Made by a program: the position numbers and the translations under genes. Below, piece by piece: positions 37,487-48,251 of a stretch of 64,000 bases of DNA; position 1 is the first letter of the stretch, and each line of letters begins with the position of its first letter. The stretch is from Trichosporon coremiiforme. Its lineage: Eukaryota; Basidiomycota; Tremellomycetes; Trichosporonales; Trichosporonaceae. The stretch lies in NCBI GenBank assembly GCA_039545355.1, contig BCJJ01000031.1, positions 62,001 through 126,000 on the forward strand, written 5' to 3'. Below the pieces are notes generated by a model that saw nothing but the letters and a program-made list of their open reading frames with translations, did not search any database and was not told where the DNA came from.

Positions 37487-37980
37487 GGTGTCGGTGTGTG
37501 ATTATGTGTGGTTGAGTTGATCCGGAACGTCTCCCGAGGTTACATCACCACCCCTGGCAATGTTCGGCGGCGACTGACTGAATGACTGGAATTTTGCCTC
37601 CGCCACAACATCTACCACATGACCGATCCCTTCTTCACCCCCCTACCCTCTGCCTATCGTCTATGGGACGCACGCATGCACCTCTGGTGATATTAAAACA
37701 TCGCATCTCACACTCTCTTACTCTTACGCTCGCTACGATTGCTATGATATATACCCGGAAGCTCGAGGGGACTTGACTGCGCTGCAGTATTCAGATTGAC
37801 TTTGATTGGCCTGTGATTTTGTGGTAGATGTGGGGATGGATGGATGGTTTGCTTGCAGTGCAAGTGCTTGTGCTGTAGGAACTGACAGCTTTTTGAGGTG
37901 GAGGCGGGCCAGCCGTCGGCTCGCAGGCCACTGTGAGAGACGACCTATGGCGCCGGCGGCGCCTGCGATGGGTTTGCCGC
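37487..37980. other. Intergenic: MDM35 promoter and TPA1 3' flank
   Basis: Upstream of the MDM35-like gene and downstream of TPA1, both on the minus strand. TC-rich toward 37640-37730. No gene seen. Confidence 0.5.
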
Positions 37981-40352
37981 TTAGGCAGGGCACTCGTCGC
38001 CCTGGCCCTCGACAACGACAATCTCCTCCTCGTCCTCCTCCATCATGCCGACCTCCCACTCGGCGTCAATGTCCCATCGCGAACCGGGCGCGTTGGCCGA
38101 AAGGTACTTGACGAAACGCATCACTCCGGGGTCGCGCAGGACGAGCGAGAGACGGTTGAAGCCGGGACCCATGGTGAGGAGGGGTCCCTCATCGTCGTCG
38201 CCGACAGAGTCAAAGTCCGAGTCGCTGAACTGGTCCGGGTCGAACTCGAGCTCGACACCGCCCATCGAGATGGAGGGCTTCGGCTTGTCGTCATCAGCGG
38301 CCGCCTTGGACTCGGCCATCTTGGCGTCGCCGTCGGCCTCGGCACCGTTCGTGCCGTTGGTCTTGCCGTTGGCGCCGTTCGTCTTCGCCTCGGGCTCGCG
38401 CTCGGCGGCAGCGGGCTTCTCCTCGGCGGGCTTCTCGGCAGCCTTCTCCTCAGCCTTCTGGTCCTCGGCGACGGCCATGTCGGCCTCGAGGTTCGGGAGG
38501 GCCTCCTTCGCCTTCTTGGCGAGCGCAGACTGGTAGACGGCGGGGTCCTCGTCGGCGTCAGGGGCTGGGAGGTAGCACTCCCAGCCACCGGTCTCGAGGA
38601 TGGCCTCCTCCTCGTCGCTTCCGGGAGGAACATCGGCCCACGGCGTGAGGGCAAGGCTGGCGTCGAGTCGAACCTCACCAGCGGACGCCTCGCCCGCGGC
38701 GAGCGTGTAGTCGAGTCCACGACGGAAGCGGCGAGCCTCCGATCGGTAAGCCATGGGCATGAGCGATGAAACGACCGAGAGCCAAGCGCGGAAAGCCTCG
38801 GAAGGAATCAGATCCCGGAGAACAGACTGCAGAGCGGGCATGTGCTCCGAGTTGCCCGTGAGCGAAGCGTAGCGGTGCTTGCTGCTGGGGCCCTGGAGCG
38901 ACCAGCCGTCGCCCTCACCACACTCCTGCTTTGGGATCAGGCGGTCGGGGTAGTCGCGCTTGTCGGCGTCCTCGCACTCCTTCTTGATCTTGGCGGCGAG
39001 CTCGGGGTTGAGGAAGTGGTGCAGGACAGCCTCGGACGAGGCGACGAACTGGCCGGCAAGCTTCTCAAGCATCTCCCGAGACAGGTAGGAGTCCTTCAGG
39101 AACTTCTTGAGGAAGTTGATGTGCACAGGCTTCAATCCGAGCGGGGGCTCAGTTGTGTAAGGGGTCAGGGGGAACATGGGCGCAGAAGTGATCTGCGCGA
39201 GCGAGCTGAGAGCCTGCATCTCCTTCTCCTCGTCAAACACGCCGTATCCCGGCTCGCCCTTCTCGGGACGGTGGAACCAGCCGGAGACACCCAGGCGCAT
39301 CCGTCCGTCATCGACGATGACCTCCTCCACACTGTGGTAGCTGCGTCCGGGCTTGACCTGGAAAAAGACAATCTGTCCCCACGAAGCCGGGACCCTGGCG
39401 ATCGCCTTGGCCGAAGGCAGACCACGCTCCTCACCGTTCTCCACAGGGAACAGCTCGAGCGAGCCACCCCATTTCGGGTCCCAGCCCTTCTGGAACTTGC
39501 CGCACTCGGAAGGCTTGGTGAACTCGGACGGCGGCGCGTCATTGGGAGAGTTGGGAAGGTAGAGAATGTAGGAGATGACGCGCGTCGAGATAGAGTCGTC
39601 GTGAAGGAGCAGGTGCGAACCCTTGGTGTACAGCGCAACCGAACCGTCATTCTTCTTCGCCGACAACGGCCCGCAGCCGGTGACATCCTGCACGAACTGA
39701 CGGAACTCGTCCGAGTAGAGCGCATTCTTGAGGCGGGTGATGTTCGGGAGGCCGTTCAGCGTCTCCTCGGGCAGGTGGTTGGGGTCTAGTGACGACAGGT
39801 CTGGCGTTTGTTGAATCTGATGGGTCAGTTCCGCCGGTCTGTTGTTGTCGCACAATGACGGCAGGTGCTCGTCATCGGCCGAACCACACTCACAGTGTAG
39901 ATGTCAGTCTGCTTCTGCTCCCAGCCCCATCCCGGCAGCGCGCTGTCCTCTCCGCGCATACCATAGCTACCGGCTTCCTCGACTACGGACTCGAGCTGTT
40001 GCCGTCAGTTTTGAGACCCACGATTCGCCTTTGGACCAGCTCCGTCAACAAAATTTGGTCGCTTTCTTGTGCGCCACCACTCTGCCAGCCTGCAGCAAGA
40101 GATGGGTTCATGCGAGTTGACGGCAACAGCGGCAAACAAAATTTTGGTGGAAGTCAGTCACCGCAACACACTCACGAGCTCATCGCTGAGGAGGTTGTTG
40201 ACGATCGTGTGCTTGAACGGGGTCGATGCGTCGTAGTTCTGACGAAGGGCCGTGCGGGCAGCAGCGTCGGGAAAGTTGATAGCAGGAGCAGGCTTGGCCT
40301 TCTTCGAGGCGCGCTCCGGACTGTTAGACGGACGTGGTCTCGCGGCGGGCAT
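37981..40352 (-). CDS. TPA1/OFD1-type 2-oxoglutarate prolyl hydroxylase
   Basis: Three exons: 40176-40352, 39894-39995, 37981-39816; 704 aa. After a basic N-terminus, LLSDEL joins LESVVEEAGS, then TDIYT and IQQTPDLSSLD, typical of the Tpa1/OGFOD1 N-terminal double-stranded beta-helix domain. Iron ligands are visible as HDD in LLLHDDSISTR (His, second Asp) and the later His in GRSYHSVEEV; the 2-oxoglutarate Arg is in MRLGVSGWFHR. The second, non-catalytic domain covers about residues 330-600, with a Glu/Ala-rich insertion and an acidic tail. Yeast Tpa1 and human OGFOD1 hydroxylate ribosomal protein uS12, and fission yeast Ofd1 also controls Sre1 in response to oxygen. The role here is inferred from the family. 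Confidence 0.92.
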
Positions 40353-40620
40353 GGTTGGGGGGGGAGTCCGAAATTATAGCGGAGGGGGGTTGTGCTCGGG
40401 CAAGCGGAGGAAGTCGAAGAGGGAGGCGGGAGGGGAAGGAAAGTCAAAGAAAGAGAATGGGGGACGTGGGTACGGCGGGATTAGGATGCAGTCGCAACGC
40501 AAGGATGGGGAATGGGGGCAGTCGGGGTAGTCTTGTGCGTCGACTGGACGGCGAGCAGCTGAGACGGGGTGGTGGGAGAGTGAGCGAGGAGGGAGCAGGG
40601 TGCGGTGAGAGCGCGGGGGT

Positions 40621-40644
40621 GCCAGGATGCCAGGATGCCAGGAT
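40621..40644. repeat. Tandem 8-mer GCCAGGAT x3
   Basis: Three perfect copies followed by two decayed ones, in the TPA1/CDK11 spacer. Confidence 0.75.
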
Positions 40645-41144
40645 TGCCTAGGATGTCCAGGATGCCTGTCCAAGGAACAAAGTTGAAGAGCGCTCGGGTT
40701 GGACCGGCACAATCCGACCTGGCGTGCGCCCTCGTCCCTTGCAGGTGCTCGCCGCCGGTCTAGAAGCAAATGCAAATCTTGGTCGCGGAATACTAAACAA
40801 GCCTTCAGATTTGTAATGAACTGGAGACGGTTAATAACCACTGGCAGGGCAGGTGAAGTGAGGGACCCGATATGCCGGCGAACGGCGCAGTACGGCGCAG
40901 TGCGGCGCAGGGCGGGATCGGGCAGCATCGCGCGAGATTACACGGACGCTTTTTTCCCAGTTCCGAGACTGATGACTACTCTGCACCCTTCGAGCCTGCT
41001 CGAGCCTGGGCGTACACTTCCTCGGGTCCCAAGCCTGCGTCGATGACCTCCACCTTGAACGCCATGCACCACTGGCCCTGGGCTTGATTCGATCCTGCGA
41101 TCCTGCATGCCTTGCTCGACAGCCAACCACTACCACCCAGCCAG

Positions 41145-41174
41145 CCCAGCCATGCCCAGCCATGCCCAGCCATG
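41145..41174. repeat. Tandem 10-mer CCCAGCCATG x3
   Basis: Three perfect copies and a partial fourth, about 200 bp upstream of the CDK11-type start codon. Confidence 0.75.
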
Positions 41175-41368
41175 TCCCAGCACGGTCATGAGTTGGCTGA
41201 CGGTTGCACTCTCGGCTGGCGCGCGCGCGTGCGGCCGCGGTGCCTGGCCACCTTTTGTTTTCGTCAATGGCTCATGTGCCATGATGTATGTCGTATGTCG
41301 TGACAACTCGCCGAATCTTTCCTTGATCATTCATCAACAAGAGGCAGGCCACGCCCAAATTTTATCAG

Positions 41369-43311
41369 ATGGCCTCGCCCACCACTTCGTCCCTGCCCCG
41401 CAAACGTTCCCCTTCCCCTTCGCTCTCCCCCACCTCGGCCTCGGCCATCCACTCTACAGACGCCGCTGCGATCGCTTCTACCAGCGGCCATGCTCCAGTC
41501 GACCGTGTCGAGATCAAGCGCCGTCTAGTCAGAGCCAAGAAGCTCCGGAAACCACTCGACGATGACGACAACAGCGACGACGCCGCGGCAGCCCCAGCCC
41601 AAGCCCAAGCCCACAATCCAAGCTCCGATGTGGGCTTAGGCTCAGGCCGTCACTCGACGCCACATGAGCATGCACCACCTTTGGATACGCAGGCTCAGCC
41701 AGATTCCCAAGAGAGGGAAGGTCACGGCCAGGACCGACAGGTCCAGGACCAGAACCAGGACAACCAAGACCACACGACTCCGACAACGGCGCCTTCCTCG
41801 AAACCACCATCACCTCCACCAGTTACAGCTCTGACACAAGGAGGCTTCCCACGCAGCGAGTATGCGCCCCGGAGGCAGGACCACCCCGGCCTCCACGGAT
41901 GCAGGTCCGTGTACAAGTACACGCGCCTGAACCACATCGAGGAAGGCACCTACGGCGTCGTCTTCCGCGCACGCTGCAACGAGACGCAGCGCGTGTATGC
42001 GCTGAAGAAGCTCAAGCTGGACGATGAGCGACATGGATTTCCGATCACGTCACTGCGTGAGATCAACGCTCTCATGACGGCGGGTGACCACGAGAACGTG
42101 GTGGGCGTGCGCGAGGTGGTCGTGGGTGACACGTTGAACCAGTGAGTGACCGGTCAGATGAACCGGTCGGGTGTCCCGACCACGGACGGCGGTCGTGCCT
42201 ATCTGATAAGGATTGGCGGCTGTAACCGCAATCCGGGGCTATGCTGACGGTACAGAATCTTCATCGTAATGCCGTTCATTGAGCACGACCTGAAGACGCT
42301 GCTGGCGGATATGCCGTCGCCGTTCGTGCAGAGCGAAGTCAAGACAATCATGCTGCAGCTGCTCTCAGCCGTCGACTTCTGCCACGCGAACTGGATCGTG
42401 AGTTTCCCATCTCCCATCTCCGAGATTTGTATAAAACTCGAACCCACCTCGCAACTCACGGCAATTACCAATCCCGCGGTCGATCCCGCGGTCGGTCATC
42501 GTTCCGGCCGAGATTGCGTATCGTCTCCGGCATCGGCGTGATCAGAGTGCCAAGCGAGCATGTGGCATGCGTTCCTCTCCACTCCAGCTCTTAGCCGGAT
42601 TCTGAGCTGACAGCAGCTGCACCGCGACCTGAAGACGAGCAATCTGCTCATGACGAACCGGGGTCAGATCAAGGTCGCCGACTTTGGCCTCGCGCGCAAG
42701 TTTGGCGACCCGCTCGGCGAGATGACCCAGCTTGTCGTGACGCTATGGTATCGCAGTCCGGAGCTGCTCCTCGGTGCGAAGGAGTACACGACGGCGGTCG
42801 ACATGTGGAGTGTAGGGTGCAGCCGAGCTGTTGCAGAAGGAGCCTCTGTTCCCAGGACGCGGCGAGATTGACCAGTTGAACCGGGTGAGTGAGCCCCTTC
42901 CCTACAGTTGACTTGTTGTGCGCTCTCAACTGACAAGACCAGATATTCACCTTGCTCGGACGACCAAGCGAGGACGCGTGGCCGGGCTGGTCTCGCCTCC
43001 CGAACGCGCGGAGTATCAACGCCGTTGGGCCCGGGTTCTCCCAGCTGAGGCAGAAGTTCAAGCACCTCTCGTCGGAGGGACACTATCTCCTCTCTTCTCT
43101 TCTGTGCTATGACCCCGAAAGGCGCATATCGGCAGAGCATGCGGGCAAGCACGCCTACTTCTCCGAGCAGCCGCTGCCGAAACACCCCGACCTGTTCCCC
43201 AGCTTCCCCTCTGTCGCATCCGGTGAGAGGAGGCATAAGCTTCTGCACTCCCCACCGGCACCGGCGCATGAGGTGGACTCGGAGAAGATCGATCTCGAGT
43301 CATTTGTTTAG
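41369..43311 (+). CDS. CDK11 (PITSLRE)-type kinase, apparent frameshift
   Basis: Four exons: 41369-42141, 42256-42397, 42617-42884, 42943-43311. A disordered N-terminus of ~175 residues precedes the CDK11 hallmark [20 protein letters not shown] (Gly177 onward). Further motifs: [21 protein letters not shown] (His307), DFG at 327-329, [18 protein letters not shown], then exon 4 [13 protein letters not shown] and ERRISAEHA. In exon 3 the expected [16 protein letters not shown] is broken: after TGC at 42818-42820 the bases run AGCCGAGCTG, five fewer than needed for Ile-Phe-Ala-Glu. As read, translation shifts and stops at 42869-42871 (389 aa). Restoring five bases would give about 518 aa. All other splice junctions keep frame. 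CDK11 with cyclin L acts in splicing and transcription. Sequencing error is the simplest explanation. Confidence 0.82.
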
Positions 43312-43424
43312 AGCAGCAGTGTAGAAATATGTTGTACAACGTAACAATGCATGACAACGTTAATCTGATCTTACGGTCGTCTCCAGTTCTAGTATAATCT
43401 GCACTCCTCCTTTAAGAGCTACAA

Positions 43425-45865
43425 TTACACAAACGCGGTATCGAGCCCCTGGCTGAAATCGATGATGGCGATTCTTGCATCAAGGCCGCTCGACACGACC
43501 CGCATCCGGTCCCCAGTGATGGCGAACACGCGCCCCGAGTGACACCCCTCAAAGTCAAAAATGAGGCGGCCCGAGACGCGGTCCCAGATCTTGGTCGTCG
43601 AGTCATAGGACGCGGACAGCGTCACGTCCTCGCCGACGTGGAGCGAGCGCACGAGGTCCGTGTGGCCGCGGTTGTTGCAGCGGAGACACCCGTGCGCATT
43701 CGGCGGCGTCATGGGGAGGGCGCACGCGCAGCGCGCCCAGTATTCGGGCCCGGATTCGAAGATTACCCGCCGGCCCTCTTCTTCCGGACCCACGAAGCCC
43801 GAGTACTCGTCGACGCCTTCCATGTGCTCGCCACTGCCGCCCCCGGCCTCTCCCCCACCACCAGAGCCGCTAGGTTCGCCGGGCCCGCCGGTAGCATCGC
43901 CGGAGCCTTCGGGCTGGGCAGGGTTGTGGTTGTGGTTCGCCTGCACCGATGGGTGAGCGTGTGTGGCGGCCGGATTCGAGGACGTGGAGAAGAAACTCGG
44001 ATGAATGCCCGCGGGAAAGTTTGAAGGATCGGCCATCATGTCCTCGAAGCTGACCTCCTCCTCATAACTCGCAGGTACCTCGACGAGGAAGAAGGTCTTG
44101 ATCGTACTGTCGCTCGAGCCCGTGACGAGCGTGCCCTTCAGCGTGCTGCCTTTTATGGACTGTTTCCAGCCCGCGGCCAGTTCGGACCCGCTGGTGGCTG
44201 GCTCGAAGCCGATGGAACTTATTCCGCGGCTGTGCGCCTCGCAGCTCGCTACGAGACGCCCCGTCTTGATGTCCCACGCCTTGATGCTCTTGTCCCCGCT
44301 CGCGCTGACGATCAGCTCGTCCGTGAGAGACACCGCGTTGATGGCGCCGCGGTGCGCGCCCTCGACCTCTGGCCCGATCGTGAGCAGACAGCTCAGGTCC
44401 GCGAGCGAGAAGAGCTTGATGCTCCTGTCCTTGGAGCAGGAGACGAGATACTTCGAGTTTCCGCGCATGAAGAAGATGCTGTCGCTGTGGGCCTGGACAA
44501 TCTTCTCGGGCGACCCATCGCCCTCCAGGTCCCACGAGACGATGCGGCCATCGCTGCCTGCTGAGATTGCGACGAGTTTTGGCCCATTGGGATCAGGGAG
44601 CTCCGTCACGAAGTGTGTCAGGATCGAGCGCGTGTGCCCGCCCGAGAAGATCTTGACGACGCGGGGTCGCGTGCCCAGCGCCCAGAGGCGGAGGGTGCAG
44701 TCCCTCGATCCGGAGAGGAGCCAGTCTCGTCCCGCAACGATCTGGCCCGCAGGCGCAGGTGAGCTTGGTCCCGGCCAGGAGGTCGACATCCGTGCCGGCG
44801 AGGGCCACGCGGCGCTGAGACCGGTGACCAGGTCCTCCGCCCCCGTCGACAGCGGGATGCGCATGGACCGCCGGAACAAGTGCAGCGAGTAGATACTTTC
44901 CGCATGTCCTGGAAGCCCGCCCAGAGCTGTGGAGCTGCCACTGGTAAGGATCTGCACGTCGGGCTCCCACAGCGACGGCGTTCTCCTAGACGCCGCCTCA
45001 AGGTCGGCGGGGCGCGTGTCTGTCATTCGTCGGCTCAGGATGCGGCGGACAAGGTACAGGTGCTTGTAGTTTGCCTTCGGGAGCGCGGTGGGGAGAACAA
45101 GGTGCGAGCGGACGGGTGGCTCGGAGCCCGAAGTCGCGACAAACGGGTCGGATGGGCCGGGCGCGGCGAGCGGTGACCGTTGGTAGCTGGGCAGCACGCC
45201 CGAGGCACCCGACGGACGTTCCCAGACTGCACGCCTGAGGGGGCGAGGAAGGGGCGAGCCCGCTGGTGTCGCACCGAGCACTCCACTGTCGTCCTCGGAG
45301 TCATACTCGAATGACTCGTCCACGGGTCGCGTGGAACTGCTGCCGCCGGCGAGCAGGGCGCGGTGGGCGGCCACGTCGTTCCATGTCGTGAGCACCGGCT
45401 CGATCGGAGGTACATGGTTGCGGCAGAGGGTATGCCAGAGTGCTGCGTGTCAGTTTCACTCTCAGAACATAACAGGGTATCTCACTCTGGTCATCACAAT
45501 AATCGGCCCACGTCCTGGACACGAGGCGGCACAAGAGCAGCTCGTCCGCGTCGAGATGCGACAGGATGCGCAGGCTGAGCTCCGGGGGCAGTAGCTACCA
45601 TTAGCAAGAGTCGGCAGCAGAGACACAAGCGACTCACCCCCACAATGTCCTTCTGCATCATCTGGTTCAGCTGCGCGTGGATCGCGACGACCTCTGATTC
45701 ATTAGCTTGGGCTGAGTGGCAACCTCACCAGGCCGTGGCAGGGACCACAATAACGACGCGACGACATCTGGTATTAGCTAAACGAGGCGTCAAGAGCTTA
45801 CCGCGCCGATCATGCACGTTCAGCGAGAGCACCGCAGCGCGGACGTCGTCCAGCGACATCGGCAT
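43425..45865 (-). CDS. F-box/WD40 protein, probable SCF substrate receptor
   Basis: Four exons: 45802-45865, 45638-45693, 45486-45594, 43425-45442; 748 aa. The F-box (about 41-80) reads LLPPELSLRILSHLDADELLLCRLVSRTWADYC, continuing LWHTLCRNHVPPIEP. Seven WD-type blades follow (about 245-748), e.g. LLSGSRDCTLRLW, LVSCSKDRSIKLFS, LIVSASGDKSIKAWD and LSASYDSTTKIWD. A ~150-residue low-complexity insertion (Gly/Ser/Glu-rich) separates blades five and six and ends in a Cys cluster, CACALP...HGCLRC. The architecture is that of Cdc4/Met30/Pop1-type receptors, which bring phosphorylated targets to SCF ubiquitin ligase. I cannot assign a specific one. Convergent with CDK11, 113 bp between stops. Confidence 0.88.
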
Positions 45866-46271
45866 GGCACTGATTGTATGGGGAGAGTGATGCTAGGAAC
45901 CCTCGGCGGCTCGATCTTCGTGCCTTCGTCATAGGAAGCGCCCGTGTCACGTGCTCGATGGCCAGATCGTTATCTCATGTTACGTAACGCGGAGTGCCTC
46001 GGTGCGCACGGGCGCTAACCCCGAGACGCCGCTCTCGCACCGTTATGCAGCTCTTCGCGTCGGTCGTTGTTGTCTGCGCAACGTCCCTCTTGATACCTCT
46101 TTGTGCTGCATCCGGTTTCTAACGGTGCACACGACAGCGACACGCTCAACACAAGTGGTACGTATCTCCCCTCACTTCATCATTCCCTGTTCCTTCCTCG
46201 CGCAAGAGATTATTACAAAGAATCGCTACTCGAGACAGCCTTCGGGTTAAAGACGACTAAAATTATCTATA
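45866..46271. promoter_or_regulatory. F-box gene promoter side of the F-box/RXT2 spacer
   Basis: Upstream of the F-box gene. Contains CACGTG at 45948-45953, 83 bp from the F-box start. A plus-strand frame is open across much of 46094-46271 but without an ATG. Confidence 0.4.
45948..45953. promoter_or_regulatory. CACGTG (E-box/Cbf1-type) upstream of F-box gene
   Basis: The core lies in GTGTCACGTGCTCG. It could serve the F-box gene (83 bp) or, less likely, RXT2 (about 830 bp). Confidence 0.35.
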
Positions 46272-46781
46272 GTGAGTAAAGCCGCTGCCGCTGAAGACGT
46301 GTGCGTTGCTAACAGACAGCCCAAATTTATGATGCGCAATCCCTCCCCTTGCTTTTGAAGTTGGATGTGCAGAAGCTGACGTGAATAGTCGCGCAACCCA
46401 CTACCCGTCGGAAGGTGAGTTGTCAACATCCCCCACCCATCTCTATGATTAGATATCTAAACATTAAGACAAGCATATGTAGGATTCTCTCCGGAGGAAC
46501 TGACTACATCCCAATGTGTATGATCCCTCCATTTTCGCCCGCATGTTCTTGCAAGAGCTCGAGCTGACAGACAGGTAGTTATCCTCGATCGAATGGTCTC
46601 ATCCCGATAGCCTTCTCGAACCATCCGACGTAAGTGTCTACATCCATCTCTTTGCGATATGATTATCCACTGTGAACAATATCTGCACGTCTAGAGTGAC
46701 GACAAAACCCATCAACGCTTAAATTTCTTATGATCGCAACTACAACCTCTTCAGCTTCTAGAATCGCGAGCTGACAGTTAG
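46272..46781 (+). other. Possible spliced leader exons or small intron-rich gene upstream of RXT2
   Basis: A chain of plausible introns on the plus strand: 46272-46319 (GTGAGT, GCTAACAGACAG), 46360-46388 (29 bp, doubtful), 46415-46482 (GTGAGT, TATGTAG), 46516-46574 (GTGTAT, GCTGACAGACAG) and one from 46630 (GTAAGT) ending at 46694 or at 46781 directly before the RXT2 ATG. Joined exons can be read through in one frame, but no start ATG fits and the frame does not enter RXT2. Best explanation is a multiply spliced RXT2 5' leader; a tiny separate gene remains possible. Confidence 0.3.
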
Positions 46782-48134
46782 ATGCAGGCCGGTTCTCGAT
46801 TTGGGCCTGGCGCCGGCAACCGCATGAGGGAGCCGCGGCCACCAGCTGTCCAGGCTGAGCTTGACCGACTCCCCTCCATGGACCAGCCCGCCTGGTACGA
46901 CCCGCCTTCGCCCGCGTCGTCATCCTCGTCCATGGCGTACGATGAGGTGTACAGTGATCACGTCACGAACTCGGGCAACAAGCTGGACCTGAACTCGCGC
47001 TGGCTCCGGAAGGGCAAGATGTGCGCTTGGGGACCCTCGTTCGATGACACGATGCGCGTCGGTCGCTCGCGCAAGCGTCTGCAGATGTGCCTCGATCAGC
47101 TCCTGCCGAACTCCGCGGCCGAGATCGGTGTTGAGCCGCCTCAGAACATCCTTGATGTCGAGGAGCGCCACCGGGAACGCAAGAAGCGGAAGACGGAGGA
47201 GAAGGAGTACTTGCTCCCGCACCTCGCTAGCCCTTCGCCGCCGATGTCGACTGTCGACCTTGCGCCGATGCTCGCACTGCCCCGCAACTACATTGATATT
47301 GTCACGAACCCGGCATTACGACACTCGCTCGGCGACGACTCAATGGAGCGTGGCCTGCAGAAGACCGCTGCCGACTTGTTGGAAGGCGAGAAGGGTCTGA
47401 TGCAAGCGGTCGGTCGTCTCAGGGAGGTTCTGCGCCTTCGCGAGCGCGATGCCCCTGAGGGTCTCTTCCTTGATGTCAATAAGATCAAGGAGAAGCAGGA
47501 GAAGGAGAGGCAGGTTGCGAAGCCGGTCGCCAACGGTCATCCGAATGGCGAGCCTACCGCCCCCAATGGCCATGCGGCCGAGGGCGGCGAGAACCCGGAG
47601 GGTGCTGCGGCCAACGATGAGCCCAAGTACCTGACGCCGTCGGACCCAAACTTCGTCCCGCCCCTTCCGCGCGTGTCGGACACCGACAACCTTTGGCGCG
47701 TCACGCAGGAGCTCCTGCAGGCGCAGCCTTCGCCTACCCTCACATACACCATCACCCCCGAGGGCGCCGCTGGGCAGTCGAACGAGGTTCCTCCCAAGCT
47801 CACTCCCGTGCAGCGCCTCTTCACCTCGCCCACCGGTATCACCCTGAACGCCATCCCCCACCCCAACAACCCTGGCTACCACTCGTTCAACCCGGGTCAC
47901 CCCTTGTACCCGTCGCACATCAAGTACAACATTGATGTTGCGAACCAGCAGAGCGCCGTCGATGACGCCCTTGAGCGCATCATGGAGCTGCTGGCGGACT
48001 GCAACGAGTACAAGGAGCGTCTGGAGGAGGCTCGCGAGCGTGTCTCGGACGTCGCGCGTGTTCGCAAGACGCTCTGGAAGGTTGTCAAGCGTCGTGCCGG
48101 CCGCGAGCTCGACCGCATGGAGGGCAAGGCCTAG
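46782..48134 (+). CDS. RXT2-like Rpd3L histone deacetylase complex subunit
   Basis: Single exon, 450 aa. After a Pro/Ser-rich start, residues ~55-150 contain TNSGNKLDLNSRWLRKGKM and SRKRLQMCLDQLLPN, resembling the Rxt2 N-terminal domain whose hallmark is a GNKL motif followed by basic and aromatic residues. A basic stretch HRERKKRKTEEKE may be a nuclear localisation signal. A Gly/Asn-rich linker (~250-290) leads to a Pro-rich middle and a C-terminal coiled coil (about 390-450, DALERIMELLADCNEYKERLEEA). Family role: structural subunit of the Rpd3L/Sin3 deacetylase complex. An in-frame TAG precedes the ATG, preceded by a splice-acceptor-like CTGACAGTTAG. Assignment rests on motif resemblance. 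Confidence 0.72.
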   Translation: MQAGSRFGPGAGNRMREPRPPAVQAELDRLPSMDQPAWYDPPSPASSSSSMAYDEVYSDHVTNSGNKLDLNSRWLRKGKMCAWGPSFDDTMRVGRSRKRLQMCLDQLLPNSAAEIGVEPPQNILDVEERHRERKKRKTEEKEYLLPHLASPSPPMSTVDLAPMLALPRNYIDIVTNPALRHSLGDDSMERGLQKTAADLLEGEKGLMQAVGRLREVLRLRERDAPEGLFLDVNKIKEKQEKERQVAKPVANGHPNGEPTAPNGHAAEGGENPEGAAANDEPKYLTPSDPNFVPPLPRVSDTDNLWRVTQELLQAQPSPTLTYTITPEGAAGQSNEVPPKLTPVQRLFTSPTGITLNAIPHPNNPGYHSFNPGHPLYPSHIKYNIDVANQQSAVDDALERIMELLADCNEYKERLEEARERVSDVARVRKTLWKVVKRRAGRELDRMEGKA

Positions 48135-48251
48135 TTTATTAAGTTGTTAGCAACCCCACCTATAGTCTATAGTGTTAGTCAGCAGTTGTCATGTCATACA
48201 ACGTTGTATATGTGCGCTATTATCTTTTTGCATGCTCTAAGGGTGATCTAC

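Larger units (their letters stand above)
40353..41368. other. Divergent spacer TPA1/CDK11
   Basis: About 1 kb between divergent starts. Contains an 8-base tandem repeat at 40621-40644, a 10-base tandem repeat at 41145-41174, and a purine-rich stretch just upstream of TPA1. No CACGTG or TATA box and no gene recognised. Confidence 0.5.
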
